Of a stretch of DNA of 64,000 nt, positions 45,802-55,204 are shown piece by piece. Each line of letters begins with the position of its first letter. The first letter of the stretch is position 1. The translations under genes were made by a program, and so were the position numbers. This DNA comes from Pseudoalteromonas marina (GTDB lineage Bacteria > Pseudomonadota > Gammaproteobacteria > Enterobacterales > Alteromonadaceae): the NCBI RefSeq assembly GCF_000238335.3, contig NZ_AHCB03000005.1:186001-250000 (forward strand), in the 5' to 3' direction. The notes beneath the pieces are model-generated. The model did not search any database and was not told the DNA's origin. It saw nothing but the letters and a program-made list of their open reading frames with translations.

Positions 45802-46860
45802 TTATACACGCGGCGCACGAGCGCCGGCACGGCCATCGGCCATTGATTCTAAAATTCGGTGGTAGCTGTCAAAGCGTAGTTGCGAAATGTCGCCATTGGC
45901 TACGGCTTCTTTAATTATACAGCCCGGGTCATTTAAGTGTTTGCAGTCTCTAAAGCGGCATCCACCTATAAATTCTCTAAATTCTTTAAAGCACCAAGTC
46001 ACACGTTCGACGTCTAAATGCCACAATCCAAATTCACGAATACCCGGCGAGTCAATTAAGTTACCGCCACTGGGTAAGTGATGAAGGCGAGATACCGTTG
46101 TGGTGTGTTGGCCTAAGCCACTGTTTTCGGATACCTCTTTCGTTAATATTTCGGCATTTGGCAGTACAGTATTTACTAGGGTTGATTTACCCACGCCACT
46201 TTGACCTACAAAAATATTATTTTTACCAACAAGCATGTCTTTAAGCTCATCAATTCCTTCACCGGTTATATTGCTGACAAGCAGTACGCGATAATTTAAT
46301 GTGCGATAAATATCGAGCACGTTTTGAATGTTTTTTAGGCCTGCTTCGTCGATTAAATCGATTTTGTTGAGGATTAAAATAGGCTCAATACCCATGTCTT
46401 CACAGGCAATTAAATAGCGATCAATAATACTTGGGGTAAACTCAGGTAATACAGCAGAAACCATAAGTATTTGGTCAATATTTGCAGCAATTACTTTTAC
46501 CCCATCGTAAAAATCGGGGCGAGTAAGTTGCGAGCGACGCTCTTGTGTTGCTTCGATAACTCCGGCTAAATCGCCTTCACTTACTTTAGCGCGACGAAAT
46601 AACACTTCGTCGCCACATACTAAATTAGATACCGTTCGGCGTATATTACAGCGAAGCACGTCTCCATTTTGCGTTTCAACATCAGCGTGCTGGCCAAATC
46701 GACTGATCACAATGGCGCTTTCAACCTGACCTAAATTATCTGCCTGCCACTCTTGGGCACCTTTTTTAGCTGGTTTTGAACCTGCACTATTAATACGCTT
46801 TTGATGATTGGCCTTGATCTGACGCGATTGGCCTTTACTTAATTTTTTCTGTTTTGCCAC
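45802..46860 (-). CDS. rsgA: Ribosome small-subunit-dependent GTPase RsgA
   Basis: This protein of about 352 residues has an OB-fold N-terminal domain and a circularly permuted GTPase domain: NKIDL (G4), GQSGVGKSTL (G1) and DSPGIREFGL (G3), plus a C-terminal zinc finger (CRFRDCKHLNDPGC). RsgA helps late 30S maturation. A GTG at 46860 begins the typical AKQKKLSKGQSRQI sequence; a TTG at 46908 would add sixteen atypical residues. Confidence 0.94.
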   Translation of the reverse strand: MAKQKKLSKGQSRQIKANHQKRINSAGSKPAKKGAQEWQADNLGQVESAIVISRFGQHADVETQNGDVLRCNIRRTVSNLVCGDEVLFRRAKVSEGDLAGVIEATQERRSQLTRPDFYDGVKVIAANIDQILMVSAVLPEFTPSIIDRYLIACEDMGIEPILILNKIDLIDEAGLKNIQNVLDIYRTLNYRVLLVSNITGEGIDELKDMLVGKNNIFVGQSGVGKSTLVNTVLPNAEILTKEVSENSGLGQHTTTVSRLHHLPSGGNLIDSPGIREFGLWHLDVERVTWCFKEFREFIGGCRFRDCKHLNDPGCIIKEAVANGDISQLRFDSYHRILESMADGRAGARAPRV

Positions 46861-47022
46861 GTTTGGCCTATAACCTTGTTTAAATGTCGGCTTTGAGCAT
46901 AATACCAATTCGCAATAATACTTAACCGAGTTGGTATAAAAAAAGCTTTAGCTCGACGGTTGATGCTAATATGATATATCGAAATGCGTTGGATCTAAAG
47001 AAAAGCACCGTTTAAGGTAATT

Positions 47023-47568
47023 ATGACTATTAATAAATCAAACTTAATTTGGCTCGATCTGGAAATGACCGGACTTGAACCTGCAACCGATAAAATACTT
47101 GAAATTGCAACTGTTGTCACTGATGCAGACCTTAATATATTAGCCGAGGGGCCAACTATTGCTATTCATCAAAGCGATGAATTACTTAATGGTATGGATG
47201 AGTGGTGTACTACTCAGCACGGTAAATCAGGCTTAACTGCGCGTTGTAAAGCAAGTACGTTTGATGAAGAGTATGCGGTAGCGCAAACATTAGAGTTTTT
47301 AAAGCAATGGGTGCCAGCCGGTGCATCCCCAATGTGCGGTAACTCAATTGGGCAAGACAGACGCTTTATGAATAAATATATGCGTGAACTCGAAGATTTT
47401 TTCCATTACCGCAACCTTGATGTAAGTACGATTAAAGAACTTGCTAGACGCTGGAAACCAGAAGTGCTCGCTCAAGTAAATAAAAAAGGCTCTCACCTTG
47501 CCTTAGACGACATTAAAGATTCGATTATGGAATTGAAGGTATACAGAGAAAAATTCTTTAATTTGTAA
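47023..47568 (+). CDS. orn: Oligoribonuclease
   Basis: This 181-residue DEDDh 3'-5' exonuclease degrades nanoRNAs and pGpG, the end product of cyclic di-GMP breakdown. It has [22 protein letters not shown] and [10 protein letters not shown] in order. It is divergent from rsgA and directly upstream of the tRNA-Gly locus. TTAAGGTAATT precedes the ATG. Confidence 0.97.
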   Translation: MTINKSNLIWLDLEMTGLEPATDKILEIATVVTDADLNILAEGPTIAIHQSDELLNGMDEWCTTQHGKSGLTARCKASTFDEEYAVAQTLEFLKQWVPAGASPMCGNSIGQDRRFMNKYMRELEDFFHYRNLDVSTIKELARRWKPEVLAQVNKKGSHLALDDIKDSIMELKVYREKFFNL

Positions 47569-47575
47569 AAAACAC

Positions 47576-47603
47576 TTGCAAACACATCGTATTATTGTAG
47601 AAT
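47576..47603 (+). promoter_or_regulatory. Sigma-70 promoter of the tRNA-Gly locus
   Basis: TTGCAA (47576-47581) and TAGAAT (47598-47603) are separated by 16 bases and followed by a GC-rich discriminator (CCTGCCCCGC), typical of stringently controlled stable-RNA promoters. It lies just after the orn stop codon. A hairpin-prone leader (GCTCAAG...CTTGAGC enclosing AACCCCCGCGGGGTT) follows. Confidence 0.75.
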
Positions 47604-47661
47604 CCTGCCCCGCTCAAGACGATAACCCCCGCGGGGTTAGTGTGCTTGAGCAAGCGATTAT

Positions 47662-47679
47662 GCGGCACTAGCTCAGTTG
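47662..47679 (+). pseudogene. 5' fragment of a tRNA-Gly gene
   Basis: The 18 bases GCGGCACTAGCTCAGTTG are identical to the first 18 bases of the intact tRNA-Gly at 47739. Afterwards the sequence diverges into a hairpin (CGCGA/TCGCG) with no anticodon arm, T-arm or 3' acceptor strand. It looks like a remnant of a third tRNA copy left by recombination or deletion within the transcript leader. Confidence 0.75.
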
Positions 47680-47738
47680 CCGGAATGTTGAACGCGACGT
47701 GTCGCGCACCAACGTACAAATTACTGACTAACCATAAT

Positions 47739-47814
47739 GCGGCACTAGCTCAGTTGGTAGAGCGCGACCTTGCCAAGGTCGAGGTCACGAGTTCGAGCCT
47801 CGTGTGCCGCTCCA
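47739..47814 (+). tRNA. tRNA-Gly(GCC)
   Basis: This 76-base cloverleaf has acceptor GCGGCAC/GTGCCGC, a D-arm (GCTCAGTTGGTAGAGC), anticodon GCC at 47772-47774, a T-arm with GTTCGAG and an encoded TCCA end. Confidence 0.97.
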
Positions 47815-47852
47815 ATTTCTCACCAAAGAAATTGGAGTTAAAATTTAGAAAT

Positions 47853-47928
47853 GCGGTACTAGCTCAGTTGGTAGAGCGCGACCTTGCCAAGGTCGAGGTC
47901 ACGAGTTCGAGCCTCGTGTACCGCTCCA
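47853..47928 (+). tRNA. tRNA-Gly(GCC), second copy
   Basis: This 76-base gene is identical to the previous one except for a compensatory acceptor-stem change (GCGGTAC/GTACCGC instead of GCGGCAC/GTGCCGC). It has anticodon GCC and an encoded TCCA end. No gene is seen between it and 48152. Confidence 0.97.
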
Positions 47929-48152
47929 ATATTTTTATCCCTTCAAAATATCTACATTAAAAAGCATAATTCAAACCTTTATTACCTAATTTTTCCTATT
48001 TGTAATATTCAGCATTCAGGCTTTGATTATTTGACGTTATCACTTTTGCGCAGAGCCAGCTTTTCATTAATAAAGCGATATTTTATCCTGAGGTCGTATA
48101 GTTGAAGCAAGAGGGGGGGATACTTTTTGACTGAGAAGTTTTGAAATTTCAG

Positions 48153-48581
48153 TTAAAGCAGCTCACCTTGAATAGTTGCTATAATGCGCCTTGCGCCACC
48201 AACATCTCGGTGTTCGCCTAAATAAATACCCTGCCAAGTTCCTAAAGCTAAGTATCCATTTGAAATTGGAATACTTAACTCACAACCAAGTGTGCTGGTT
48301 TTTATGTGGGCAGGCATATCGTCGTCGCCTTCATAATCATGACGATAATAAGGCTGTCGCTCAGGTACAAATTTATTGAAGTGACTTTCCATATCCATAC
48401 GCACAGTAGGATCGGCATTTTCGTTAATCGTTAGACTTGCTGATGTGTGTTGAATAAATAAATGCAGTAAGCCTACTTTGTAGTGGGCAATTTCGGGGAG
48501 TTGGTTTAAAACGTCATCATCAATTAAGTGAAAACCCCGAGAACGAGGTTTTAGTGAAATTGTTTTTTGTTGCCAACTCAT
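48153..48581 (-). CDS. YjbQ family protein (UPF0047)
   Basis: This 142-residue protein has the family landmarks [29 protein letters not shown] and [13 protein letters not shown]. Homologues show weak thiamine-phosphate synthase activity, but ThiE is encoded elsewhere, so the main role is unclear. Its start overlaps the cheX stop by 4 bases (ATGA), so the two are translationally coupled. Confidence 0.92.
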   Translation of the reverse strand: MSWQQKTISLKPRSRGFHLIDDDVLNQLPEIAHYKVGLLHLFIQHTSASLTINENADPTVRMDMESHFNKFVPERQPYYRHDYEGDDDMPAHIKTSTLGCELSIPISNGYLALGTWQGIYLGEHRDVGGARRIIATIQGELL

Positions 48582-49045
48582 AGTGTATCGAAACTAACTT
48601 CTATATTGGCTGTGCCAGCGTCGCTACTAAATGGCATTATGATTTTTTTGCCTTGGCTTTTATGTGTTATTGTATGGCCCGCACCTGAAACAACAATAGG
48701 TGTAGCCATATCAAAATCAAACCCTTTTTCGCCTAACAGGTTTTTTGCACCACCGGTTACCATATTAGTGATTTCACCCACCATGTCTGTGACTTCTTCA
48801 TTAATAGTGTCTGGGCGCTCGCCAAGCATACGTTCCATAATTGTAAGAGCTAGACTTTCGTCAAATGTGATTGAGAACGACCCACGCGTTTGCGGGCCAA
48901 CCATACCAATTAAACCAGATACATCGCCACAGGCGACTTCATCAGTTTTAATGCGCGGTTTACCAGGTTTCAACTGTGTTTGTGCCATGGTGCTTAACAC
49001 GTTGATTAATGATGATAAAAAAGGATTGATAAACTCTACATTCAT
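48578..49045 (-). CDS. cheX: CheX-like chemotaxis phosphatase
   Basis: This 155-residue protein has the CheC/CheX phosphatase signature E-x2-N within [14 protein letters not shown] and the start [16 protein letters not shown]. CheX dephosphorylates CheY-P. There are no other chemotaxis genes nearby, as is usual for the Alteromonadales and vibrio gene, so its partner may be another response regulator. Confidence 0.88.
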   Translation of the reverse strand: MNVEFINPFLSSLINVLSTMAQTQLKPGKPRIKTDEVACGDVSGLIGMVGPQTRGSFSITFDESLALTIMERMLGERPDTINEEVTDMVGEITNMVTGGAKNLLGEKGFDFDMATPIVVSGAGHTITHKSQGKKIIMPFSSDAGTANIEVSFDTL

Positions 49046-49118
49046 ACTGAATACTCTTAAATTTGTGCTATTGAATGGCTACAACTTACTAGTATAGCCA
49101 TAAAGAATTATTTTGTTT

Positions 49119-49559
49119 TTATAAAGCTCTGCAAGACTCACATTTACCATGAGCTTCAATTGTTTGCCCTGATACTACAAACCCACTTTCTGCCGCTAAG
49201 TTGTTTAGCTCATGAGAGATAACGGTAGAGTGAAGTTCTTTAACATATCCGCAGTTATCGCAAATTAGCAATTGTACAGGATGAATATGATCAAAATGAT
49301 GACACAACATAAATGCGTTGGTGCTTTCAATTTTATGAATAAATCCTAGTTCGGCTAAAAAGTCTAATGCACGATAAATAGTGGCTGGCTTGGCACCAGA
49401 CTCAGTAATTTTGAGTTGTTCTAGTAGATCATAGGCACCTACACCGCCTTGTGCACTGGCTAATAAGCGAAATACTTTTTCACGGATAGGCGTAAAACGA
49501 GCGCCACGGTTGTCACATACTTGCTTAGCTTTACTAACTAGTGATTCTATATTCATCAT
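49119..49559 (-). CDS. zur: Zinc uptake regulator Zur (Fur family)
   Basis: This 146-residue repressor has a winged-helix N-terminal domain (TPIREKVFRLL...KPATIYRALDFL) and a C-terminal dimerisation domain with the structural zinc site LICDNCGY...CESC and the HHFDHIH region. It should repress zinc uptake genes when zinc is plentiful. AAGGA lies 7 bases before the first ATG. It is divergent from marC. Confidence 0.9.
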   Translation of the reverse strand: MMNIESLVSKAKQVCDNRGARFTPIREKVFRLLASAQGGVGAYDLLEQLKITESGAKPATIYRALDFLAELGFIHKIESTNAFMLCHHFDHIHPVQLLICDNCGYVKELHSTVISHELNNLAAESGFVVSGQTIEAHGKCESCRAL

Positions 49560-49650
49560 TCTCTTATCCTTACGCTACCATGATATACTAACATACTGTG
49601 TTGTAGTTGCAGTGTTTTTATTAGGCGCTTTTTATTTAGGAAACCCCGAA

Positions 49651-50271
49651 ATGAACGAATTATTAGCCATTTTTATCTTCTTTTTTGCGGTGATAGACCC
49701 AATAGGAACTGTACCTGTATTTATTGCAGTGACCCGAGGTGAAGATGATAAATTTAAGCGCAAAGTCATCTTTAAGGCCGTTGGGGTATCGGCTGTTGTG
49801 CTGCTATTTTTTGTTGTAGCTGGTGAGCTTTTATTAAATGCGATTGAAATTCCATTGTCGGCTTTCCAGATAGCGGGCGGCATAGTACTACTGCTTTTTG
49901 CACTGTCGATGATTTTTGGTGAAAGCAAACCCGAAACAGAAATAAAAAGCGTACGTGACAGCACTGAAACAGCCATCTTTCCATTGGCTATTCCTTCAAT
50001 CGCGAGCCCAGGCGCTATGTTAGGTGCTGTGCTTATGACGCGTAATGAAGAGTTTACTTGGATTGAGCAACTCATGACGTCTTCGATGATGCTTGCTGTT
50101 TTGGCTTTGGTACTCATATTACTTTTACTTGCAACACATGTGCATAAAGTTATTGGCGATAGTGGCGCGAGTATTATTAGTAGAATAATGGGACTTATTT
50201 TAAGCTCTGTTGCAGTAACTAATATTTTAAATGGTATAGCGCATTACTTTGGTTTGCAGGTATATAGCTAA
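49651..50271 (+). CDS. MarC family integral membrane protein
   Basis: This protein of about 206 residues has six likely membrane helices, the family start NELLAIFIFFFAVIDPIGTVPVF and the middle motif AIPSIASPGAMLGAV. The frame extends upstream to 49510 but overlaps zur; ATG 49651 fits family starts and has AGGA upstream. MarC/YhgN proteins have no proven transport substrate. Confidence 0.9.
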   Translation: MNELLAIFIFFFAVIDPIGTVPVFIAVTRGEDDKFKRKVIFKAVGVSAVVLLFFVVAGELLLNAIEIPLSAFQIAGGIVLLLFALSMIFGESKPETEIKSVRDSTETAIFPLAIPSIASPGAMLGAVLMTRNEEFTWIEQLMTSSMMLAVLALVLILLLLATHVHKVIGDSGASIISRIMGLILSSVAVTNILNGIAHYFGLQVYS

Positions 50272-50349
50272 TATTGCTGCTAGTCGGGGTTTTGTGTAAA
50301 ATGCGCCTCCTTTAAACGCCTTGCTTTTATACCCACTTGGGTTTTACAT

Positions 50350-51339
50350 TTGGATGAATATATTTTGGATAAACCAACTTTAAACAGACGCTTTTCTGTC
50401 GCCCCAATGCTTGATTGGACTGACCGTCATTGTCGTACTTTTCATCGTAAAATGACAAAGCACACCGTGCTATACACAGAAATGATTACCACGGGCGCTA
50501 TTTTGTTTGGCCGAGGCGACTACTTGCATTTTAACCAGCATGAGGGACCTGTTGCATTGCAATTGGGTGGTTCTGATCCTGAGGCATTGGCAAAATGTGC
50601 AAAGCTTGCCGGTGAGCGTGGTTATGATGAAATTAATTTAAACGTAGGTTGCCCGTCAGATCGGGTTCAAAATGGTCGCTTTGGTGCGTGTTTAATGGCC
50701 GAACCCGAATTGGTTGCTCAGTGCGTTGCGGCAATGAAAAATGAAGTTAGTATTCCGGTGACTGTCAAAACGCGCATTGGCATAGACGAGCAAGATTCGT
50801 ATGAGTTTTTATGTGCGTTAATTGAAGCAAGTCATAAAGTAGGCTGTGATGACTTTATTATCCATGCGCGCAAAGCATGGCTAAATGGTTTAAGCCCTAA
50901 AGAAAACCGTGAAGTCCCGCCACTTGATTACCCGCGTGTATATCAACTTAAGAAAGATTATCAGCAACTCGATTTAAGTATTAATGGCGGCGTGAAAACG
51001 ATTGAGCAAAGCCTTGAGCATCTTCAATACATTGACGGGGTTATGGTTGGGCGCGAGGCCTACAGTAATCCGTTTATGCTTAACGAGGTTGATGAAAAAA
51101 TTTACGGCGATACAGCTAACACGCAAACCCGTCATGATGTTGTACGCTCAATGTATGATTATATTGAAGAAGAAATGCGATTAGGCGCTAATTTTTGGCA
51201 TGTTGCACGTCATATGCTAGGTATTTTTCAGGGACAACCTGGTGCGCGTGGCTTTAGACGTCACCTTTCAGAGAATGGCCATGGTAAGCAGGCTGATTTA
51301 TCTGTAATGGATAAAGCACTTAGCTTTGTCCCCGAGTAA
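50350..51339 (+). CDS. dusA: tRNA-dihydrouridine(20/20a) synthase DusA
   Basis: This FMN enzyme of about 329 residues reduces U20/U20a in tRNA. Motifs include [38 protein letters not shown] (catalytic Cys) and [12 protein letters not shown]. Only TTG starts are available near the N-terminus: 50350, or 50365, which begins DKPTLNRRF. The terminator at 51361-51388 follows. Confidence 0.95.
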   Translation: MDEYILDKPTLNRRFSVAPMLDWTDRHCRTFHRKMTKHTVLYTEMITTGAILFGRGDYLHFNQHEGPVALQLGGSDPEALAKCAKLAGERGYDEINLNVGCPSDRVQNGRFGACLMAEPELVAQCVAAMKNEVSIPVTVKTRIGIDEQDSYEFLCALIEASHKVGCDDFIIHARKAWLNGLSPKENREVPPLDYPRVYQLKKDYQQLDLSINGGVKTIEQSLEHLQYIDGVMVGREAYSNPFMLNEVDEKIYGDTANTQTRHDVVRSMYDYIEEEMRLGANFWHVARHMLGIFQGQPGARGFRRHLSENGHGKQADLSVMDKALSFVPE

Positions 51340-51360
51340 TTTTTTTCAAACGTAACATAT

Positions 51361-51388
51361 AAAGCCACTTATACAGTGGCTTTTTTTG
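51361..51388 (+). terminator. Rho-independent terminator after dusA
   Basis: AAAGCCACT pairs with AGTGGCTTT around a short loop, followed by seven T residues. Confidence 0.94.
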
Positions 51389-51522
51389 ATCCTAAAAATT
51401 AGTCAAAAACATAATTTATTGGCCAATTATACTTAGCGCTATTCAGTGTGTGGTCATTTTAATCTTATCTTTTTTATTTCAACTCTTTGATAATAAGATT
51501 CTTTTATTAATATAAAGTGACT

Positions 51523-51537
51523 TGGCATAACTCTTGG
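51523..51537 (+). promoter_or_regulatory. Candidate sigma-54 promoter of the psp operon
   Basis: TGGCATAACTCTTGG matches the -24/-12 layout TGGCA-N6-TTG(G/C) and lies about 45 bases before the pspA start codon. Sigma-54 dependence activated by PspF is the known mode for psp operons. No pspF gene is in the window. Confidence 0.65.
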
Positions 51538-51580
51538 AATCTACTTGTTGTAATCAATTAAAAATCAACAGGAGAATACA

Positions 51581-52261
51581 ATGGGAATAGTTAATCGCGT
51601 AAACGATGTTATTCAATCAAATATAGTGGCAATGCTTGATAAAGCTGAAGATCCTCAAAAGCTTGTTAACTTAATGCTTAACGATATGCAGGATGCATTA
51701 AACGAATGCCGAAGCACAGCCGCTGCGCTTTTATGTGAAGAAAAAGCAATTAACCGCCACCTTGATACTAAAAAAGCAGAGCTTGCGACATGGCAATCTA
51801 AAGCTGAGTTAGCAATTGAAAAAGGTCGCGATGACCTTGCAAAGTCAGCACTCATTTCTAAACAAGCTGTAAGCGAAAGCATTGAAAAGAAGCAAGCTCA
51901 ACGTGAGACTTTACAAGAGTCTTTATTAAAAACCAGATCTGACTGTGAACGCCTTCAACAAAAAATAGCAGAGGCAAAAACAAAGCAAGCTCAACTAGCG
52001 CAGCGCCATGATGTAGCCGTTGCCAGGTCGCATATAAATACTCAGTTAAATAGCGATAAAGTAGCTCATGCACTCTCTCGTTTTGAGCAAATAGAGCAAC
52101 GTGTTGAGGGTATTGAAGCACAAGTTGAGGCGTATGAGTTAACTGATAAAACTAATTCGACGGCAACTCAAATCGAGTCACTTGTTAAAAACGAAAAAAT
52201 TGATACAGAGCTGGCTAGTTTAAAAGCACGCTTAAATGTTAGTTCTAAACAAAGCGCCTAG
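51581..52261 (+). CDS. pspA: Phage shock protein A
   Basis: This 226-residue coiled-coil membrane-stress protein begins MGIVNRVNDVIQSNIVAMLDKAEDPQKL, the N-terminal amphipathic helix that binds membranes, followed by long helices rich in Gln, Lys and Glu. PspA maintains inner-membrane integrity and inhibits PspF. GGAG precedes the ATG. It starts a three-gene unit with pspC-like and a small membrane protein gene. Confidence 0.94.
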   Translation: MGIVNRVNDVIQSNIVAMLDKAEDPQKLVNLMLNDMQDALNECRSTAAALLCEEKAINRHLDTKKAELATWQSKAELAIEKGRDDLAKSALISKQAVSESIEKKQAQRETLQESLLKTRSDCERLQQKIAEAKTKQAQLAQRHDVAVARSHINTQLNSDKVAHALSRFEQIEQRVEGIEAQVEAYELTDKTNSTATQIESLVKNEKIDTELASLKARLNVSSKQSA

Positions 52262-52269
52262 GAGGAATT

Positions 52270-52485
52270 ATGAGTCGATTTAATCATCACCGTGGTTGGT
52301 TTAAAGACACGCTAAATAAAAAGATATCTGGCGTATGTAGTGGCTTAGCTTACCGATTAGATTTTCCGGTGTGGGCAACACGTTTGGTTACTATTTTACT
52401 GTTTTTAAGTTTTCCGTTTGTAGTTGCGCTTAGTTATTTTATTGCGCATTGCTGTTTAGAAGAAAAGCATATTAAGGAATTTTAA
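52270..52485 (+). CDS. pspC: PspC-domain membrane protein
   Basis: This 71-residue protein carries the PspC motif KKISGVCSGLAYRLDFPVWATRL followed by one membrane helix. It is shorter than typical PspC (about 120 residues), lacking the cytoplasmic tail; PspB is absent. It lies 8 bases after pspA with GGAGG before its ATG. Confidence 0.88.
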   Translation: MSRFNHHRGWFKDTLNKKISGVCSGLAYRLDFPVWATRLVTILLFLSFPFVVALSYFIAHCCLEEKHIKEF

Positions 52486-52486
52486 A

Positions 52487-52813
52487 ATGAAAGCTATAGC
52501 TGTTTGTATACTCATTTATTTGGTGTTTTTTACTAACTCATTCTCATTTTTAAACTTTGACACGTGGCAGTTTCCATTGTGGATTGCAGATATGAGCTGG
52601 GTTGGTGTTGAATTAGTGAGTGTACTTATAGCCATTGTAGCCGTTGCCGCAATTGCTGCGTTAGTGACTTTAGGTTTGATTGGTGCAGCAGCAGTGGCTG
52701 TTATTGGTACTGTTTTGGCTTTGCTATTTGGCTCAGTGATGATTGCATGGCCATTATTATTTATTGCCGTATTGTGCTGGTTAGTGGCTGATAACAAAAA
52801 AGTGGTTTCTTAA
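52487..52813 (+). CDS. Small membrane protein in the psp unit
   Basis: This 108-residue protein is nearly all hydrophobic: an N-terminal helix, then about three Ala/Val-rich membrane segments (VLIAIVAVAAIAALVTLGLIG and others). It begins one base after the pspC stop codon, so it is likely a psp operon member. Not homologous to PspB or PspD by eye; function unknown. Confidence 0.7.
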   Translation: MKAIAVCILIYLVFFTNSFSFLNFDTWQFPLWIADMSWVGVELVSVLIAIVAVAAIAALVTLGLIGAAAVAVIGTVLALLFGSVMIAWPLLFIAVLCWLVADNKKVVS

Positions 52814-52889
52814 TCCTTAATTTAACTCACTATTCCCCGTTAACTATGTTAAATTTAACGTGTGATAATACGTTTTTACAAGGATTAAA

Positions 52890-53402
52890 ATGATGACAAA
52901 ATTGTGTTTACCTTTTGTGTCTGCATTGGCTTTTAGTTTTTTTTCGTCATCTTTGGCTGCGCACTCTGGCCATAACCATTCAGCCGATACCGCACAACTT
53001 GAAGTAAGTAACGCGCAAGTTAGAGAGTTCTTACCTGGCGGTAAGGCAAGTGCCGCCTACTTAACCATTTCTAATCATAGTGGTACAAATGCCATATTAA
53101 CAAAGGCCAGTATTGACGGACTAGCACGTGTTGAAATACATGAGCATGCACATGTTGATGGTATGATGAAAATGCAAAAGGTCGAATCGGTCATTGTGAA
53201 AGCGCATGAAAGTGTCGATTTTCAGCCTGGAGGCTATCATTTAATGGTATTTGAGCCACAAGAGCCTTTAAAAGCAGGGCAAGAACGCAAACTAACGCTA
53301 TATTTTAGTGATGGTAATCGCTTATTTACAAATATTGAGGTGGTTACGCTAGAGTCGCAAATAAATAAAGCTAAGTCGTCAGCACAACATTCTCATCATT
53401 AG
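52890..53402 (+). CDS. PCu(A)C copper chaperone
   Basis: This 170-residue protein has a signal peptide to about residue 25 (LAAHSGHNHS), then the PCu(A)C fold with the copper-binding H-(M)x10-M-x21-H-x-M pattern: VEIHEHAHVDGMMKMQKV and GGYHLMVFEP. It delivers Cu(I) to cytochrome oxidase in the periplasm. Its C-terminal tail is also His-rich (SAQHSHH). It lies 8 bases before the DUF2333 gene. Confidence 0.93.
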   Translation: MMTKLCLPFVSALAFSFFSSSLAAHSGHNHSADTAQLEVSNAQVREFLPGGKASAAYLTISNHSGTNAILTKASIDGLARVEIHEHAHVDGMMKMQKVESVIVKAHESVDFQPGGYHLMVFEPQEPLKAGQERKLTLYFSDGNRLFTNIEVVTLESQINKAKSSAQHSHH

Positions 53403-53410
53403 GAGTTTAC

Positions 53411-54397
53411 ATGTCGCAACACAAAGGAAAAATAGCAGGCATTATAGTTATACTGCTTATTATATTTTACGCCATTGCCGTTTACTGGAGTACTGAGCCT
53501 TCACGTTTTGATGTGGTTGAAAGTGCAAAAGAGCAAGCACAACTTCGAAATGAAACGATGGTGACGGGTTACATTACTACATCAACACTTATCACTGTTG
53601 CAAATACGCTGCTTGATAAGCCAGGCGGATATTTATCAAACGACGTTATACCACCTAGCATTATTATGGATGATATGCCTGCTTGGGAATATGGCGCACT
53701 TGAAATGGTTCGTGATTTATCACTTTCTATGAGAAAAGATTTTAGCCGCTCTCAATCGCAATCAACTGAACACGAAGCGCTTAAAAAAGCACAACCTCAA
53801 TTTAATATAAGTTCTGAAGCTTGGGCGTGGCCAAGTGCTGAGGGCGAGTACCAAAAAGGGATTGATTACTTAATTGTTTACCGTACGCAAATGGCTCATC
53901 AGCATGAGCGCGATAGTCAGTTTTATGCCCGCGCTGATAACTTACGTAGTTGGTTAAAAGAAGCTGAAAAACGTTTAGGCAGTCTAAGTCAGCGTTTAAG
54001 TGCAAGTGTTGGGCAAGATAAAGTTAATACTGACTTAGCTGGTAATTCTTCAAATAAGCAAGCAACGCTTGCTCCATTGCAGCAGCAAGTAAGAACACCA
54101 TGGCTTGATATAGATGATGTGTTTTATGAATCTCGTGGTGCAACGTGGGCGTTACTGCATTTTTTACAAGCTGTAGAGTATGACTTTAACGATGTACTTG
54201 AAAAGAAAAACGCACGCGTTAGCTTACAGCAAATCATCCGTGAACTTGAAGCCACGCAAGAAACCGTGTGGAGCCCACTAATTTTAAACGGAAATGGTTT
54301 TGGCTATGTTGCTAATCATTCTCTTGTTATGGCAAATTATATTTCTAGAGCCAACGCGGCTTTAATCGAACTTAGCGAACTATTAGCGCAAGGATAA
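53411..54397 (+). CDS. DUF2333 family inner-membrane protein
   Basis: This 328-residue protein has one N-terminal membrane helix (about 9-27) and a large periplasmic helical part: TSTLITVANTLLDKPGGYLSNDVIPP, WEYGALEMVRDLSLSMRKDFSRSQSQS, and FLQAVEYDFNDVLEKKNA. Function is unknown; the family is conserved in marine gammaproteobacteria. It is between the copper chaperone and an outer-membrane protein gene on the same strand, with 4-base gaps, so the three may be co-transcribed. Confidence 0.88.
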   Translation: MSQHKGKIAGIIVILLIIFYAIAVYWSTEPSRFDVVESAKEQAQLRNETMVTGYITTSTLITVANTLLDKPGGYLSNDVIPPSIIMDDMPAWEYGALEMVRDLSLSMRKDFSRSQSQSTEHEALKKAQPQFNISSEAWAWPSAEGEYQKGIDYLIVYRTQMAHQHERDSQFYARADNLRSWLKEAEKRLGSLSQRLSASVGQDKVNTDLAGNSSNKQATLAPLQQQVRTPWLDIDDVFYESRGATWALLHFLQAVEYDFNDVLEKKNARVSLQQIIRELEATQETVWSPLILNGNGFGYVANHSLVMANYISRANAALIELSELLAQG

Positions 54398-54400
54398 AAA

Positions 54401-55171
54401 ATGAAAAAGTATTGTTTAGCAGCTGCCTTATCTATGGCATGTTTAGCACCTGTAGCTCAGGCTGATACCCTATTAGGTTTGTATTTAGGTGTTGATGGTT
54501 GGCAGTCGGATAATGAAGGTCAGCTTTCTTACAAAGCAAATGCACCTCAAGATTTTAACTTTGAAGATGAAACATACATAAGCTATTACGCCGCGCTCGA
54601 ACATCCGGTGCCATTAGTACCTAATCTCAAATTAAAGTATACAGAACTTGAGCTAAATGGCTCTACAGTGCTAAATGATACATTTAGCTTTAATGGTTCA
54701 GACTACGTAGTGGGTACAACCGTTAATTCTGTAAGCGATTTAACGCATGTAGATTACATTTTGTATTACGAAATATTTGATAATGATTTGATTTCTATTG
54801 ATTTAGGCCTAAACGCGAAGCAGTTTGACGGTGACATCATTGTTAATGGTACTACGCAAGATGGTGGCGCAAACTTTACTGAAACGGTTGAGTTTTCTGG
54901 TTTTGTGCCACTTGCATACGCGCGTGCAGAAGCAGGCTTACCACTTACAGGTTTAAGTGTGTTTTTTGAAGGCAGCCTTTTGGCAATTGACGATAGTAAA
55001 GTGCAAGATTATCAAGTAGGTGTTGCTTGGGAACTTGTAGATAACTTAGCTGTAGATATTGCTGTTAAAGCGGGTTACCGATCAATGGTATTAGAGCTTG
55101 ACGATATTGATGATATTACTACTGATATTGACGCATCGGGTCCGTTTGCAGGTATTCAGGTTCATTTTTAA
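54401..55171 (+). CDS. TIGR04219 family outer-membrane beta-barrel protein
   Basis: This 256-residue protein has a signal peptide (LAPVAQA, cleavage about 21) and alternating beta-strands ending in GPFAGIQVHF, consistent with a small outer-membrane barrel. The start DTLLGLYLGVDGWQ is typical of TIGR04219. Function unknown. A GCGTGGC/GCCACGC stem after the gene (55195-55225) overlaps the end of the convergent gene. Confidence 0.87.
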   Translation: MKKYCLAAALSMACLAPVAQADTLLGLYLGVDGWQSDNEGQLSYKANAPQDFNFEDETYISYYAALEHPVPLVPNLKLKYTELELNGSTVLNDTFSFNGSDYVVGTTVNSVSDLTHVDYILYYEIFDNDLISIDLGLNAKQFDGDIIVNGTTQDGGANFTETVEFSGFVPLAYARAEAGLPLTGLSVFFEGSLLAIDDSKVQDYQVGVAWELVDNLAVDIAVKAGYRSMVLELDDIDDITTDIDASGPFAGIQVHF

Positions 55172-55204
55172 TTAGTGCCTTCTAATTGAACAAAGCGTGG
55201 CGTC

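Noticed and set aside
47640..47960. Plus-strand open frame with LAQLVERDLAKVEVTSSS peptides
   Set aside because: This is the well-known artefact of translating tRNA genes; both copies coincide with the two tRNA-Gly genes.
49510..49650. Long upstream extension of the marC-like frame
   Set aside because: It overlaps zur on the other strand and lacks family similarity; ATG 49651 begins the conserved NELLAIF sequence.
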